Source: Verrucomicrobiota bacterium
GTDB taxonomy: Bacteria; Verrucomicrobiota; Verrucomicrobiia; Verrucomicrobiales; Akkermansiaceae
Length of the DNA: 64,000 bases
Direction of reading: 5' to 3'
Assembly: GCA_026397725.1 (NCBI GenBank)
Contig: JAPLUI010000118.1
Location: 1-64,000, forward strand
The translations under genes were made by a program, and so were the position numbers. Numbering within the stretch: the first letter of the stretch is position 1; each line of letters starts with the position of its first letter. The notes below the pieces were generated by a model. The model was given only the letters and a program-made list of their open reading frames with translations. It did no database searches and was not told the origin of the DNA. Shown here in pieces: positions 35,682-49,278 of this stretch.

Positions 35682-37151
35682 ATGCGAAACCTTACCGCCG
35701 AACCGGCATGGCAGGACGAGGATCTGGGGCTGCCGCTCCCGGATGCTCCGCACGCGTGTTCGGTGTGCCTGCCGACGTGGAAAGCCATCGTGGGTTACGA
35801 GGAGGGTCTGGACAAGGTGCGGCGGCGGATGCGGGCGGGGTATCCGCGGTTTTTCCGGCATGCGGTGGTGGAGCGCTTGTTTGCCGCAGCCAAGGCGGAG
35901 GTGGCGGGCGAGGGCGAGGAAGTCATCGTGCTGGCGACGCGGGCCGCGGTGCAACGGGCCCATCGGTGGGTGGAACGGCACGCCGAGACGGCCGTGCGGA
36001 TCACCAGTTTCCATGGCCTGCAGGTGCTGGTGGTGCCGGCGAAAGCGAAGGCCGTGGCCGATGACTATTGGCGCTTCAGCGGCGAGATTGTGAGCAGCCG
36101 ACAGGCACAGGATTTTTTCGACGGGAATTTGCGGGAGGGCTCGAAGTCCCATTTGATCGTCAGGGCCTTGGCAAGATTCAGTGGTGCGGAACCGGGTGAC
36201 CAATTTGTGTTCGCCAGCGGGATGGCGGCGGTAACGTCGGTGCTGCGGGCCCTGCCGGGTCTGCGCGAGGGGAAAAAGACGCTGCAATTGGAGTTCCCCT
36301 ATGTGGATTGCCTGAAGGTGCAGAACCTGTTCGGGCATGGCGTGGTGTACTTGTATGAAGCGGCGGGAGAATCGTTCGATGAAGCCTTGCAGCGGATCCG
36401 GTTGGGGGAATTCGCCGGAGTGTTCACGGAGGCACCGAGCAATCCGCTGCTGCGGACGGTGGACTTGCAGCGGGTGGCCGCCGCCTGTGCGGAGGGTGCC
36501 ACGCCGCTGGTGGTGGATGACTCGGCGGCAGGGCCCATGAATGTGGACGCGTTGCGGTACGCGGATGTGGTCACCAGCAGTCTGACCAAGTGGATTTCCG
36601 GCGCGGGCGATGTAATGGCGGGCATGGCGACGGTGCGGGCGGAGGCCCCGCTTGCCAACGAGCTGCGCGAGGCGCTGGCGGCGGATTCGACGGACAGTGC
36701 GCCGCTCTATGTGGCAGATGCGGAGGTGCTGCTATCCAATTTCAAGGACTATCCCAAGCGGATGGAAACCGCCAACGCCAACGGCCTGGCACTGGCGACC
36801 TGGCTGGCCACGCATCCGGCGGTGGAGCAGGTCTGGTATCCGTCGTTGACCACGGTGGAGAACTATCAAGCCGTGAGGCGCAAGGGCGGCGGCTTTGGCG
36901 GCTTGCTCTCGTTGGTGTTGAAGGCCGAGAAGAAAACCCCGCGAGTCTATGACGCGTTGCGCTTGAGCAAGGGCCCGAGTTTCGGCACGACCTTCACGCT
37001 GGTGTGCCCCTACACGCTGCTCGCCCATTACCACGAGTTGGAATGGGCGGAAGGCTGCGGGGTGTCCGCCAATCTGCTCCGGGTGTCGTGTGGGCTGGAG
37101 CCCTTCGAGGTGTTGCAGGCGGCCTTTGAGGAGGCGCTGGCACAGGCTTGA
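35682..37151 (+). CDS. Cystathionine gamma-synthase-like PLP enzyme, fungal type
   Basis: The 489-residue protein's C-terminal 350 residues are a Cys/Met-metabolism PLP fold. The lysine is Lys303 in SSLTKWISGAGDV, with VVDDSAAGP before it. An N-terminal extension of about 130 residues contains HACSVCLPTWKAIVGYEEG and RAGYPRFFRHAVV, features I recall from yeast STR2-type cystathionine gamma-synthases and not from standard bacterial MetB. It would join an activated homoserine to cysteine on the way to methionine. No other methionine genes are nearby. Confidence 0.85.
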   Translation: MRNLTAEPAWQDEDLGLPLPDAPHACSVCLPTWKAIVGYEEGLDKVRRRMRAGYPRFFRHAVVERLFAAAKAEVAGEGEEVIVLATRAAVQRAHRWVERHAETAVRITSFHGLQVLVVPAKAKAVADDYWRFSGEIVSSRQAQDFFDGNLREGSKSHLIVRALARFSGAEPGDQFVFASGMAAVTSVLRALPGLREGKKTLQLEFPYVDCLKVQNLFGHGVVYLYEAAGESFDEALQRIRLGEFAGVFTEAPSNPLLRTVDLQRVAAACAEGATPLVVDDSAAGPMNVDALRYADVVTSSLTKWISGAGDVMAGMATVRAEAPLANELREALAADSTDSAPLYVADAEVLLSNFKDYPKRMETANANGLALATWLATHPAVEQVWYPSLTTVENYQAVRRKGGGFGGLLSLVLKAEKKTPRVYDALRLSKGPSFGTTFTLVCPYTLLAHYHELEWAEGCGVSANLLRVSCGLEPFEVLQAAFEEALAQA

Positions 37152-37215
37152 GGCAGCGGTGGGCTGGCGGGGGCTGCTTGTTAGCAGGCGTGGCACTGCC
37201 TGCGCGGAGTTCCAC

Positions 37216-37246
37216 GAAAAAGCCGGACGGTGGCCCGTCCGGCTTT
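37216..37246 (-). terminator. Intrinsic terminator after groEL, possibly bidirectional
   Basis: AAGCCGGACGG and CCGTCCGGCTT form an 11-bp stem around TGG(C). On the minus strand it is followed by TTTTT; on the plus strand only by TTTG. It lies between convergent groEL and the cystathionine gamma-synthase gene. Confidence 0.85.
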
Positions 37247-37309
37247 GAATTGTCAGGTCAGATGCTGCTCCGGTTTGGCCTGGCGGTTGGCAACCGCCGC
37301 CACGGGCAG

Positions 37310-38953
<1,644 letters not shown>

Positions 38954-39098
38954 TTATCAGTTGTCAGTTGTCAGTTATCAGGAGTTGATTGGTGGATTCG
39001 GGGAAGTCATTGGTGAGTGGGCATGGGTCATTGGGGAAGATTCGGCGGAGCCGGTGCTTTACCAGTGACTCTTGGCTACTGACCACTGACTGTCGGCG

Positions 39099-39389
39099 TC
39101 AGCCGACGATGCCGAGGATGTCGGATTCGTTGATGATGAGGACTTCCTGTCCATCGACCTTGACTTCGGTGCCGCCGTATTTGGAGATGAGCACCTTGTC
39201 ACCGACCTTGACGGTGAACTCAATGGCATTGCCATTGTCGTCCTTGCCGCCAGTGCCGAGGCTGAGGACTTCAGCTTCCTGCGGTTTTTCCTTGGCAGTG
39301 TCCGGCAGGACGATGCCACCAGCGCTGATTGCTTCAGCTTCGAGACGTTTTACCAGGACGCGTTGTCCGAGTGGTTTGATGTTAGCCAT
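39099..39389 (-). CDS. groES: Co-chaperonin GroES
   Basis: The 96-residue protein begins [20 protein letters not shown]. It contains the mobile-loop region [15 protein letters not shown] and ends ESDILGIVG. It caps GroEL. Its upstream region carries a GTTGTTGTTGTTTGTTG stretch close to the start and a small hairpin near 39436-39450. Confidence 0.97.
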   Translation of the reverse strand: MANIKPLGQRVLVKRLEAEAISAGGIVLPDTAKEKPQEAEVLSLGTGGKDDNGNAIEFTVKVGDKVLISKYGGTEVKVDGQEVLIINESDILGIVG

Positions 39390-39559
39390 ATATGTTGTTG
39401 TTGTTGTTTGTTGTTTGTTTGGTTTCGGTGAGAAGCCACGCGTTGGCGTGGAAAGGGATATCGAGACAGCAGACAGAAGATAAGACGCAAGCTGGAGAAG
39501 GGAGGGGAAAATTGGTCAAGTTATTGGGGGGGTGGATTCCAGTCTGCGGTCTGCGGTCA

Positions 39560-41515
<1,956 letters not shown>

Positions 41516-41633
41516 TTACGATGCTCGCTTTCGCAGGATCCGTGCCACAGCCCTTGAAATCCCATAACGCATTTGAAATCAGACGGTTGGAAATCCACTT
41601 GCTAATTTCCCCCGAGGCGGCGGATGTTGAATT

Positions 41634-41674
41634 GGGACGAAATGTCCCGATTCCACCGAGACAAATTGTCTCGG
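41634..41674. promoter_or_regulatory. Two tandem palindromes upstream of dnaK
   Basis: GGGAC-GAAAT-GTCCC (41634-41648) and CCGAGACA-AAT-TGTCTCGG (41656-41674) fit one consensus, GRGACRAAWTGTCYC, with centres about 24 bases apart. They lie 160 bases upstream of dnaK and 240 upstream of pgi, so either could be the target. No CIRCE element (TTAGCACTC-N9-GAGTGCTAA) is seen. The rest of 41477-41914 holds no gene. Confidence 0.45.
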
Positions 41675-41914
41675 CAGGGCACTTTGGACCGGGCGTCGAG
41701 GCGAGCGGCAGGGCCTAACAAACAGCGGGGAATGGCCCGCAAGATGAAGTCTCCCGTGGCATTGCAGGGCGTGGAATTGAGGGGCTGACCGGGTTGTCCG
41801 GGACCGGGATTGCCGGCTTGTAGCGGTCTGGGAGGGACTGAGTTCGACGGGAAAATCCCGCCTAAGAGGTGGACAAGGGCCACCGGGTTCATCAGCATCC
41901 CCGCCGCTACCCAC

Positions 41915-43465
41915 ATGTCCTGGCAATCCTACCACCAACAACACCTCCGTTACCCGCAACTCGGATTCTCGCTCGATTTGTCGTGCATGGGAATGGAGGT
42001 CGGCCAATGGTCCGCACTCGAGCCGCAGATTGCCAAAGCCTTTGCGGAGATGGCGGCGCTCGAAGCCGGCGCCATGGCCAACCCTGACGAACAGCGCATG
42101 GTCGGCCACTACTGGCTGCGCAATCCCGCACTCGCCCCTACGCCCGCACTCAGCGATGCCATCACCCGACCGCTTGCGGCACTCAAGGCATTTGCCCGGG
42201 ATGTGCTGACCGGAACGATCAGCACGCCTTCGGGCGCACCCTTTGAGCAGGTCCTGCTGATAGGCATCGGCGGCTCCGCGTTAGGCCCGCAACTCGTTGC
42301 CGATGCCCTCGGCCAGCAAGCGAAGCTGCCACTGTACTTCTGCGACAACACCGACCCCGCAGGCATCGACTGCGTGCTCGCCAAGCTTTCCAAAACCGGA
42401 CTCGGCAAGACCCTGGTGCTGGTCATTTCCAAATCCGGCGGCACTGCGGAAACCCGCAATGGCATGCTGGAGGCTGCGGCGGCCTACTCCGCCGCCGGGC
42501 TCGATTTCGGGCAACACGCCGTTGCCATCACCGGCCAGGGCTCGCGGCTCGATCAATTCGCCACCGAGCACCGGTTTGTGGCAACTTTTCCGATGGAGGA
42601 CTGGGTGGGCGGGCGCACATCGGTGCTTTCCACCGTCGGGCTGGTGCCGGCGGCACTCCAGGGGATCGATATCGATGGCCTGCTCGCCGGGGCTGCGGCG
42701 ATGGATGCGGAAACCCGCAAGCCGGAGGTTTCCAGCAATGCGGCCATGCGGCTCGCCTTGGCATGGCACTTCGTCGGCAACGGGCGTGGCGAGAAGGACA
42801 TGGTCGTGCTGCCCTATAAGGATTCGCTCGGATTGTTTTCAAAATACCTCCAACAACTCGTCATGGAATCGCTGGGCAAGGAGCGCGACCTTGATCGCAA
42901 GGTGGTGAACCAAGGGCTTGCGGTCTATGGCAACAAAGGCTCCACCGACCAGCATGCCTATGTCCAACAACTTCGCGATGGCGTGAACAATTTCTTCGTC
43001 ACCTTCATCGAAGTCCGCAAGGGGCGTGACGGCACCAGCATCGAAGTCGAGCCTGGCATCACCAGCGGCGATTTCCTGCAGGGGTTTTTCCGCGGCACCC
43101 GCAAGGCGCTGACCGAGGCCGGCCGGAAATCCCTCACCCTGTCCATTCCGCAAGTCACCCCGTTCCATCTGGGTGTACTCATTGCCTTGTTTGAGCGGGC
43201 GGTGTCCTTCTATGCCTCGCTGGTCAATATCAATGCCTATCATCAACCGGGCGTGGAAGCCGGCAAGAAGGCGGCTGGCGTCTTCCTCAAGCTGCTGGCC
43301 GAGGTTCGCGGCCAGCTTTCCGCAACTCCCCGCACTGCGGAGCAGATCGCGGTCTTGATCAGCGCCGAGGATGTCTATCATTGCCTCACCCACCTCGCTG
43401 CCAATGGAGCGGTGGTGACAAGTTACGGAACCAGTCCCGCCGAAGACACCTTCCGCCTGCCATGA
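41915..43465 (+). CDS. pgi: Glucose-6-phosphate isomerase
   Basis: The 516-residue protein has the phosphosugar-binding SIS features [11 protein letters not shown] and [14 protein letters not shown], and the active-site region [18 protein letters not shown]. It interconverts glucose-6-phosphate and fructose-6-phosphate. ATG 41915 ([10 protein letters not shown]) was preferred over the upstream in-frame codon 41810, which gives proline-rich filler. It converges with panB 55 bases downstream. Confidence 0.95.
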   Translation: MSWQSYHQQHLRYPQLGFSLDLSCMGMEVGQWSALEPQIAKAFAEMAALEAGAMANPDEQRMVGHYWLRNPALAPTPALSDAITRPLAALKAFARDVLTGTISTPSGAPFEQVLLIGIGGSALGPQLVADALGQQAKLPLYFCDNTDPAGIDCVLAKLSKTGLGKTLVLVISKSGGTAETRNGMLEAAAAYSAAGLDFGQHAVAITGQGSRLDQFATEHRFVATFPMEDWVGGRTSVLSTVGLVPAALQGIDIDGLLAGAAAMDAETRKPEVSSNAAMRLALAWHFVGNGRGEKDMVVLPYKDSLGLFSKYLQQLVMESLGKERDLDRKVVNQGLAVYGNKGSTDQHAYVQQLRDGVNNFFVTFIEVRKGRDGTSIEVEPGITSGDFLQGFFRGTRKALTEAGRKSLTLSIPQVTPFHLGVLIALFERAVSFYASLVNINAYHQPGVEAGKKAAGVFLKLLAEVRGQLSATPRTAEQIAVLISAEDVYHCLTHLAANGAVVTSYGTSPAEDTFRLP

Positions 43466-43520
43466 ATGACGCCTTTCCGAGGTTGACCCATGCGGAGCCG
43501 CCAGGGACTGCGATGGCGGG

Positions 43521-44336
43521 TCACCGCAGTCCAAAGGCCGCCGCAAACGCATGATCTGTTGGATCGCTCGCCCTGCCTTGCACTCTCGCCACATACCTGG
43601 CGGCGGCCTCGCGGATGACGGCGGCGGTGTCGGCTTCGGGGCGGGCAAAGGGCGGGACAAACCATGGGAACGAACCGACGAGATCGGTGACCACGGCGAC
43701 TTCGCCATCGCAGTTGCCCTCGCCACAGCCGATGCCGATGGTGGGAACGGCGCTCCGGGTGGTGAGGTAACGGGCGGTCTCGGCAACCACCGACTCTAAC
43801 ACAATGGCACAAACCCCCGCAGCGATGAGCGCCTGGGCTCCGGCGAGGAGGGCGGCGGCTTGGGCCGGAGTCTTGCCGGTCTTGTGGTAGCCGCCTTCTT
43901 CAATGACGCGCTGGGGCAGCATGCCGAGATGGCCGACCGCCGGGATGCCCGCAGCGGTGATGGCACGGACTTTCTCCGCCTGATGGATGCCGCCTTCGAG
44001 TTTCACCGCTTCGGCCCCGGCGGCGACCAGGCGGCGGGCGGTGGCCAGGGCTTGCGCCGGGGTGGCATAGGTGTGGATCGGCAGATCGCCAAGCACCATC
44101 GCCCGCGGCTTGGCCCGCGCCACGGCGGTGAGGTGGTGGAGCATGTGCTCAAGCGTCACCTGGGTCGTGTCCGGATAGCCGAGCACCACCATGCCCAGGG
44201 AATCGCCGACGAGCAGCACGTCAAGCCCCGCCTCGTCGAGCAGGCGGGCGGTGGGGTAATCGTAGGCTGTTAGTGCGGCGATTGGGCAGCCGCCTTTGCG
44301 GCGGCGCAGGGCTTCGGCTTTGTCGAGGGCGGTCAC
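43521..44336 (-). CDS. panB: 3-methyl-2-oxobutanoate hydroxymethyltransferase
   Basis: The 271-residue TIM-barrel protein has the PanB signatures TAYDYPTARLLDEAGLDVLL, GDSLGMVVLGYPDT and KLEGG, and the GHLGMLPQ loop. It makes ketopantoate for pantothenate and CoA synthesis. No panC or panD lies beside it. The C-terminus is of normal length. Confidence 0.95.
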   Translation of the reverse strand: MTALDKAEALRRRKGGCPIAALTAYDYPTARLLDEAGLDVLLVGDSLGMVVLGYPDTTQVTLEHMLHHLTAVARAKPRAMVLGDLPIHTYATPAQALATARRLVAAGAEAVKLEGGIHQAEKVRAITAAGIPAVGHLGMLPQRVIEEGGYHKTGKTPAQAAALLAGAQALIAAGVCAIVLESVVAETARYLTTRSAVPTIGIGCGEGNCDGEVAVVTDLVGSFPWFVPPFARPEADTAAVIREAAARYVARVQGRASDPTDHAFAAAFGLR

Positions 44337-44468
44337 GGTGGGGTGGGCAAGCTAGTGCGGAAATCCGGTGAAGACCACCCGGAATCGTTCCGCAAGGACG
44401 GATTTCGGGCGGTGCCACATGTTGGCAATAAAAAACCCCCGCTGGAAACGAAGGCTTTGGTGGGAAAA

Positions 44469-44543
44469 TGGCGACCCGTAAGGGAGTCGAACCCTTCTTG
44501 CCAGAATGAAAATCTGGAGTCCTAACCGATAGACGAACGGGTC
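44469..44543 (-). tRNA. tRNA-Glu (UUC), CCA encoded
   Basis: The reverse strand folds as a 75-nt tRNA: acceptor GACCCGT/ACGGGTC and anticodon stem CCAGA/TCTGG around TTTTCAT (anticodon TTC). The T-arm contains GGTTCGACTCCC, and CCA follows the discriminator G. The D-arm reads TCGTCTATCGGTTAGGA, typical of tRNA-Glu. Confidence 0.97.
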
Positions 44544-44746
44544 GTTGGTCGCGCCGCGGGCGGAAAGAAACCGGAGCAGGGGAGGCTTGGCAAGGACATT
44601 CTGCAAATTTTTTTTCCAGAGGGAGGAATTTCCCGTGCCTGGCGGGAAGATTGGTGAATCCCGGCTTGTCAAGTGGGCGTGAGATTTTACGCTGGGTGCT
44701 TCCGCCAGCCGAAACCAGTGCTGAAGTGCCGCCAATTTTCCAAATT

Positions 44747-46768
44747 ATGAATACCCCCCAGCTTGCTCAAGCCGCCAATGAGGCCCGCGGTCTCGCCATT
44801 GATGCCATTCATGCCTGTTCCTCGGGCCATCTCGGTCTGCCGTTGGGCTGCGCTGAGATTGGCGCGGTGTTGTTCGGCCAAGCCCTGCGCTACAACCCGG
44901 ATGCGCCCAAGTGGCTGAACCGCGACCGTTTCATTCTCTCGGCGGGCCATGGTTCGATGTTCCTATATGGCTGGCTGCATCTGGCGGGCTATGCGGTTGC
45001 GCTGGAGGAGGTGAAGAATTTCCGGCAGTTCCACTCGGGGACCCCGGGGCATCCGGAGTTTCGCGAGACCCCGGGGGTGGAAGCGACCACCGGCCCGCTC
45101 GGCCAGGGCGTGGGCAACGCGGTGGGATATGCGCTGTCGGGGAAACGCGCGGCGGCCCGCTTCAATACGCCGACGCACACGATCTTCGACCATCATGTGG
45201 TGTCTCTGCTGGGGGATGGTTGCCTGCAGGAAGGCGTAACACGCGAGGCGATCGCTTTCGCCGGGCACCATGGCCTGGACAATCTGGTGCTGATCTATGA
45301 CTCTAACGACGTGACGCTCGACGCGATGGCCGCCGTGACGCAGAGCGAACACACCGAGCAGTATTTCATCTCCCAAGGCTGGGACGCGGTGACGGTGGAT
45401 GGCCACGATCTGGCGGTCCTTGCCGTGGCCCTGGAGAAGGCGATGGCGGATGACAACGGCCGCCCCAAGGTGATCATCGCCAAAACGCTGATCGGCAAAG
45501 GGATTCCCGAAGTGGCAGGCACCTCCAAGGGGCACGGCGAGGGCGGTGCGAAGTTCAGCGCGGCGGCGCGGGCCGGTCTCGGCCTGCCAGCCGATGAATT
45601 GTTCCATGTGTCGCCTGAGACGCGGGCGTTTTTCGCGGCAAGGAAGGCACTGCTCCAGCAGCAGTTCGAGGCGTGGCAGGCGACCTACGAGGCCTGGGCT
45701 GAGGCGAATCCGGCCTTGGCCACCGAGCTTACCGATGGCGTGGCGCAGTCCGTGCCAGTGGATCTCAGCGAGCGCATCCCGGCGTTTGCGGCCGACTACA
45801 AGGATGCCACGCGTGCGGCGGGCGGGGTGGTCATCAATGCGGTGGCCACGGCCATGCCGCATTTCCTAACAGGAAGCGCCGATTTGTACGGCTCCACCAA
45901 GAACTATATCACCGGCGGCGGGGACTTCTCGCGGCAGCATTATGCCGGACGCAACATCTGGTTTGGCATCCGCGAGCATGCGATGGGGGCGATCTGCAAT
46001 GGCATTGCCTATGACGGTTTGTTCCGCGCCAGCGGGGCGACGTTCCTGGTGTTTGCGGATTATATGCGCGGCTCGATCCGCCTCGCCGCGCTGGCCGGCC
46101 TGCCGGTAACCTACATCTTCACCCACGACTCGGTGGGCGTGGGCGAGGACGGCCCCACCCACCAACCGGTGGAAACCGTGAGCGGCCTGCGGGTCATCCC
46201 CAATCTCGAGGTCATCCGCCCGGCCGATGCCGAGGAAACCGCCGGCGCGTGGGTGGTCGCCATGCACCGTTCCGATGGCCCCACGGCGCTCATTCTAACA
46301 CGCCAGACGCTGCCCCTGATGAATGAGCTGCCGGTGGCAACGCGGCGTGATGGCGTGCTGCGCGGCGGCTACATCGCCCGGCACGAAACCGGCACGCTGA
46401 CGACCATTCTGTTGAGTTGCGGCTCCGAGCTGCAACACGCGATGGCCGCCGCCACCGAACTCGGTGATGGCGTCCGCGTGGTTTCCGTGCCCTGCCTTGA
46501 ACGCTTCGATCGCCAAAGCCCGGAATATCGCGAAAGCGTCCTGCCGCAAGCCTGCACCAGGCGCGTCGCCATCGAGGCTGGCGTGAGCGGACTGTGGTGG
46601 AAATACGTCGGCACGGCGGGCGAGGTGTTGGGCATTGATCGTTTCGGCATCAGCGCCCCGGCCGGGCGGGTGATGCAGGAACTCGGCATGACCAGAAACC
46701 ACGTCGTCGCGGCGGTGCGGGAGCTGGACGGCTCCATGAAGGAGCCCCCTGAATCGTCACTGTCATGA
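44747..46768 (+). CDS. tkt: Transketolase
   Basis: The 673-residue thiamine-diphosphate enzyme has [20 protein letters not shown] at the N-terminus, the ThDP motif GDGCLQEG...SNDVTLD, and [17 protein letters not shown] in the second domain. It moves two-carbon units in the pentose phosphate pathway. ATG 44747 gives the usual length. Its TGA overlaps the ATG of a secreted sulfatase, an unexpected partner. Confidence 0.96.
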   Translation: MNTPQLAQAANEARGLAIDAIHACSSGHLGLPLGCAEIGAVLFGQALRYNPDAPKWLNRDRFILSAGHGSMFLYGWLHLAGYAVALEEVKNFRQFHSGTPGHPEFRETPGVEATTGPLGQGVGNAVGYALSGKRAAARFNTPTHTIFDHHVVSLLGDGCLQEGVTREAIAFAGHHGLDNLVLIYDSNDVTLDAMAAVTQSEHTEQYFISQGWDAVTVDGHDLAVLAVALEKAMADDNGRPKVIIAKTLIGKGIPEVAGTSKGHGEGGAKFSAAARAGLGLPADELFHVSPETRAFFAARKALLQQQFEAWQATYEAWAEANPALATELTDGVAQSVPVDLSERIPAFAADYKDATRAAGGVVINAVATAMPHFLTGSADLYGSTKNYITGGGDFSRQHYAGRNIWFGIREHAMGAICNGIAYDGLFRASGATFLVFADYMRGSIRLAALAGLPVTYIFTHDSVGVGEDGPTHQPVETVSGLRVIPNLEVIRPADAEETAGAWVVAMHRSDGPTALILTRQTLPLMNELPVATRRDGVLRGGYIARHETGTLTTILLSCGSELQHAMAAATELGDGVRVVSVPCLERFDRQSPEYRESVLPQACTRRVAIEAGVSGLWWKYVGTAGEVLGIDRFGISAPAGRVMQELGMTRNHVVAAVRELDGSMKEPPESSLS

Positions 46769-48315
46769 AAAGCCTTGCCCACATCCTCGCCGCGATCCTG
46801 ATCGCTTCGCCTGCCATGCTGCCTGCCGCTGCCGAGACCTCGACCGGCCGGCCTAACATACTCTTTCTCTTCGCCGACGACCAGCGTGCCGATACCATCG
46901 CGGCGCTGGGCAACCCGGTCATTCAAACGCCCAACCTCGACCGCCTCGTGCATCGCGGTCTCGCGTTCAACCGCGCCTACATGCAGGGCGGCATGACTGG
47001 CGCGACGTGCGTGCCCTCGCGGGCAATGCTGCTCTCGGGCCGGAGTTTGTTTCGCATCGACGAGAAGCTCCTGCGCGATGAAACCTGGCCGTTGGCCTTT
47101 GCGCGGGCTGGCTACACCACATTCATGAGCGGCAAGTGGCACAATGGCGAGGCCTCGCTCGTCCGGAGTTTTCCCAACGCCCGTGCGGTCTTTCTCGGTG
47201 GCATGACCAACCCCATGAAAGCCCCGCTTCGAGACGTGACCGATGGCAGCCTGACCCAACCGCAAGTCGTCCCCAAACACGCCTGCGCGATTTTCGCCGA
47301 TGCCGCCATCCGCTTCCTCACGGCACACCGCGGTAGCCCGTTCTTCTGTTATGTTCCCTTCGATGCCCCGCATGACCCACACATTGTGCCCGCCGAGTTT
47401 CCCCTCCGCTATGCCGCAGCGGAAATTCCCGTGCCGCCGAATTTCCTCCCGCGGCATCCATGGGACAATGGCGAAATGACCATCCGTGACGAGCAACTGC
47501 TGCCGTGGCCCCGCACGCCCGAGCAAGTGCAGGCCTTCCTCGCCGAATACTACCGCTACATCTCCTATCTCGACGCCCAAATCGGCCGCGTGCTCGATGC
47601 GCTGCAGGCTTCGCCCCATGCCGCTAACACCCTCGTCGTCTTCTGCGCCGACTCCGGCGTGGCCCGCGGCAGCCATGGCCTCATTGGCAAACAAAACCTC
47701 TATGAGCATTCCGTGCGGGTCCCGCTCATCCTCAGCGGCCCCGGCATCCCCGCCGACCGGCGAACCGACGCCATGTGCTATCTGTTCGATGTGCTGCCCA
47801 CACTCGGCAAACTCTGCGGCGTCCCCGCGCCCAAGACCAGCGAAGGCCACGACCTCAGCGCCACCCTCGGCGACCCTGCCACGCCCGCCCGCCCGCACCT
47901 TATGTTCGCCTACCGGACGTCCCAGCGGGCCATCCGCGACGAGCGCTGGAAACTCATCCGCTACCCGCTGGTGGACCAGACCCAGCTCTTCGACCTGCAG
48001 GCCGACCCTAACGAAATCACCAACCTCGCCGAGCAGCCCGCCCACACCGCGAAGGTCGCCGCGCTGATGGCTTTGCTGGAAGAGCAGCAGCGGCACTTCG
48101 GCGACGTGGCACCGCGCCAAGGCAAGACCTTGCCGGTGGAGAAGGCGGCCAACTCGAAAACCTCAAGGCCATCACCCGCACCGTCGGACGCGCGGGCATC
48201 CCGATCATCGGCTACACTCAGCGGCGCTGCAGGCCTGGGCGGCGGATTGCTGAAAGTCCCGCCAAGCGGCCAGCCAACAACACCACACGGTGCTGACCAG
48301 GGAAGTGGAGCATAG
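46765..48315 (+). CDS. Secreted sulfatase with an altered C-terminus
   Basis: The 516-residue protein has a signal peptide ([19 protein letters not shown]). Family sites include [14 protein letters not shown] for the metal and Cys82 in [14 protein letters not shown], the formylglycine motif C-x-P-S-R. Later sites are [24 protein letters not shown] and [10 protein letters not shown]. It should hydrolyse sulfate esters, perhaps of polysaccharides, in the periplasm or outside. After about residue 460 ([10 protein letters not shown]) the sequence becomes low-complexity filler and runs 10 bases into tRNA-Ala, so the native end has been replaced. Confidence 0.88.
   Translation: MKSLAHILAAILIASPAMLPAAAETSTGRPNILFLFADDQRADTIAALGNPVIQTPNLDRLVHRGLAFNRAYMQGGMTGATCVPSRAMLLSGRSLFRIDEKLLRDETWPLAFARAGYTTFMSGKWHNGEASLVRSFPNARAVFLGGMTNPMKAPLRDVTDGSLTQPQVVPKHACAIFADAAIRFLTAHRGSPFFCYVPFDAPHDPHIVPAEFPLRYAAAEIPVPPNFLPRHPWDNGEMTIRDEQLLPWPRTPEQVQAFLAEYYRYISYLDAQIGRVLDALQASPHAANTLVVFCADSGVARGSHGLIGKQNLYEHSVRVPLILSGPGIPADRRTDAMCYLFDVLPTLGKLCGVPAPKTSEGHDLSATLGDPATPARPHLMFAYRTSQRAIRDERWKLIRYPLVDQTQLFDLQADPNEITNLAEQPAHTAKVAALMALLEEQQRHFGDVAPRQGKTLPVEKAANSKTSRPSPAPSDARASRSSATLSGAAGLGGGLLKVPPSGQPTTPHGADQGSGA
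48153..48230 (+). pseudogene. Tiny mannonate-dehydratase-like fragment
   Basis: In a frame different from the sulfatase, positions 48153-48224 read [20 protein letters not shown] followed by YT. This resembles a conserved stretch of UxuA-type enzymes (ENxKxTIRxxGxAGIPxxGYNF). It lies wholly inside the last part of the sulfatase ORF, which suggests a deletion fused the two. The family match is from memory. Confidence 0.35.
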
Positions 48316-48378
48316 GAGATTCGAACTCCTGACCTTCTCATTGCGAACGAGACGCTCTACCAACTGAGCTAATGCCCC
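48306..48378 (-). tRNA. tRNA-Ala (CGC)
   Basis: The reverse strand folds as a 73-nt tRNA: acceptor GGGGCAT/ATGCTCC with the G3-U70 pair that marks alanine tRNAs, and D-arm GCTCAGTTGGTAGAGC. The anticodon stem TCTCG/TGAGA encloses TTCGCAA (anticodon CGC), and the T-arm contains GTTCGAATC. CCA is not encoded. The 3' end overlaps the sulfatase ORF end. Confidence 0.95.
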
Positions 48379-48476
48379 TTCCTTGCGGCACGCGATTTCA
48401 GACTGCATGCGCCCAACAATGCAAGACCGAAATGCAAAACCCCCGGTAAAATAATTTAGTGATTCTTAACAAAGTT

Positions 48477-48504
48477 TTGCAAACCGGTTCAGCTTGCGTA
48501 TAAT
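48477..48504 (+). promoter_or_regulatory. Strong sigma-70-like promoter, predicted leaderless start
   Basis: TTGCAA (48477-48482) and a perfect TATAAT (48499-48504) are 16 bases apart. The ATG of the LysM lipoprotein begins 7 bases after the -10, where transcription would be expected to start. There is therefore no room for a ribosome site. Confidence 0.65.
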
Positions 48505-48510
48505 TCCACC

Positions 48511-49260
48511 ATGAAGCCGCTACTCCATGCCTTCAGCATCCTTGTGGTTCTCGTCTCGCTCAATGCCTGCCGGATGCCCGGCAAGCAGTCACCCAACGTC
48601 GGACCCTTCGATGCCGATGGCAATTACGTTGAGGCGTGGGCGGATACTCCCTCGAAGTGGCGCCCTTACACCCCGAAGGAAGTGGAGGGCGATCCGCCGA
48701 AGATCGCAAAACACGAGCAACCCCCGGACACTGCAGTCCCGATTCCGACCGGCGGTCCCAGCCCGACACATACGGCCATGACCACCCCGAAGCCCAAGCC
48801 TGAAGCGGACCGGACGGTGGCCAAAAACTCCCCGAAGCCCAAGCATGAAACGGACCGGACGGTGGCAAAAAACTCCCCGAAGCCCAAGCCTGAAGTGGAC
48901 CGGACGGTGGCCAAGAACTCCCCGAAGTCCAAGCATGAAACGGACCGGACGGTGGCCAAGAACTCCCCGAAGTCCAAGCATGAAACGGATCGGACGGTGG
49001 CAAAAAACACCTCCAAGTCCAAGGCGGTCCCTGAGCGGACGGTGAAGAGCAGTTCCAAGTCGAAGACCAAGCCGAGTGTGGCCAAAGCCAAACCCAAGGC
49101 AACGCCCACGGTCACCCACCACACGGTCAAGAAGGGTGACAGTCTCTACAGCCTTGCGGCCCACTACGGCACCTCGGTTTCCGCGATCAAGAAAGCCAAC
49201 GGAATCTCCGGCACCTTGATCCGGGATGGCAGGACCTTGGACATTCCGCACGGCAAGTGA
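48511..49260 (+). CDS. LysM-domain lipoprotein with a repetitive linker
   Basis: The protein has 249 residues. A lipoprotein signal (MKPLLHAFSILVVLVSLNAC) anchors it. A central Lys/Pro/Thr-rich linker is made of five 15-residue repeats ((K)PKPEADRTVAKNSP type), and the last 50 residues form a LysM domain (HTVKKGDSLYSLAAHYGTSV). It probably bridges the outer or inner membrane to peptidoglycan. No enzyme domain is present. Confidence 0.88.
   Translation: MKPLLHAFSILVVLVSLNACRMPGKQSPNVGPFDADGNYVEAWADTPSKWRPYTPKEVEGDPPKIAKHEQPPDTAVPIPTGGPSPTHTAMTTPKPKPEADRTVAKNSPKPKHETDRTVAKNSPKPKPEVDRTVAKNSPKSKHETDRTVAKNSPKSKHETDRTVAKNTSKSKAVPERTVKSSSKSKTKPSVAKAKPKATPTVTHHTVKKGDSLYSLAAHYGTSVSAIKKANGISGTLIRDGRTLDIPHGK
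48790..49014. repeat. Five 45-bp tandem repeats inside the LysM gene
   Basis: Each unit encodes K-x-K-x-E-x-D-R-T-V-A-K-N-S/T-P/S. DNA identity between units is very high (GGACGGTGGCCAA is nearly constant), and a sixth, degenerate unit follows. The length could vary by multiples of 15 codons without breaking the frame. Confidence 0.9.
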
Positions 49261-49278
49261 GCCTGCCAGCGGCCAGCC

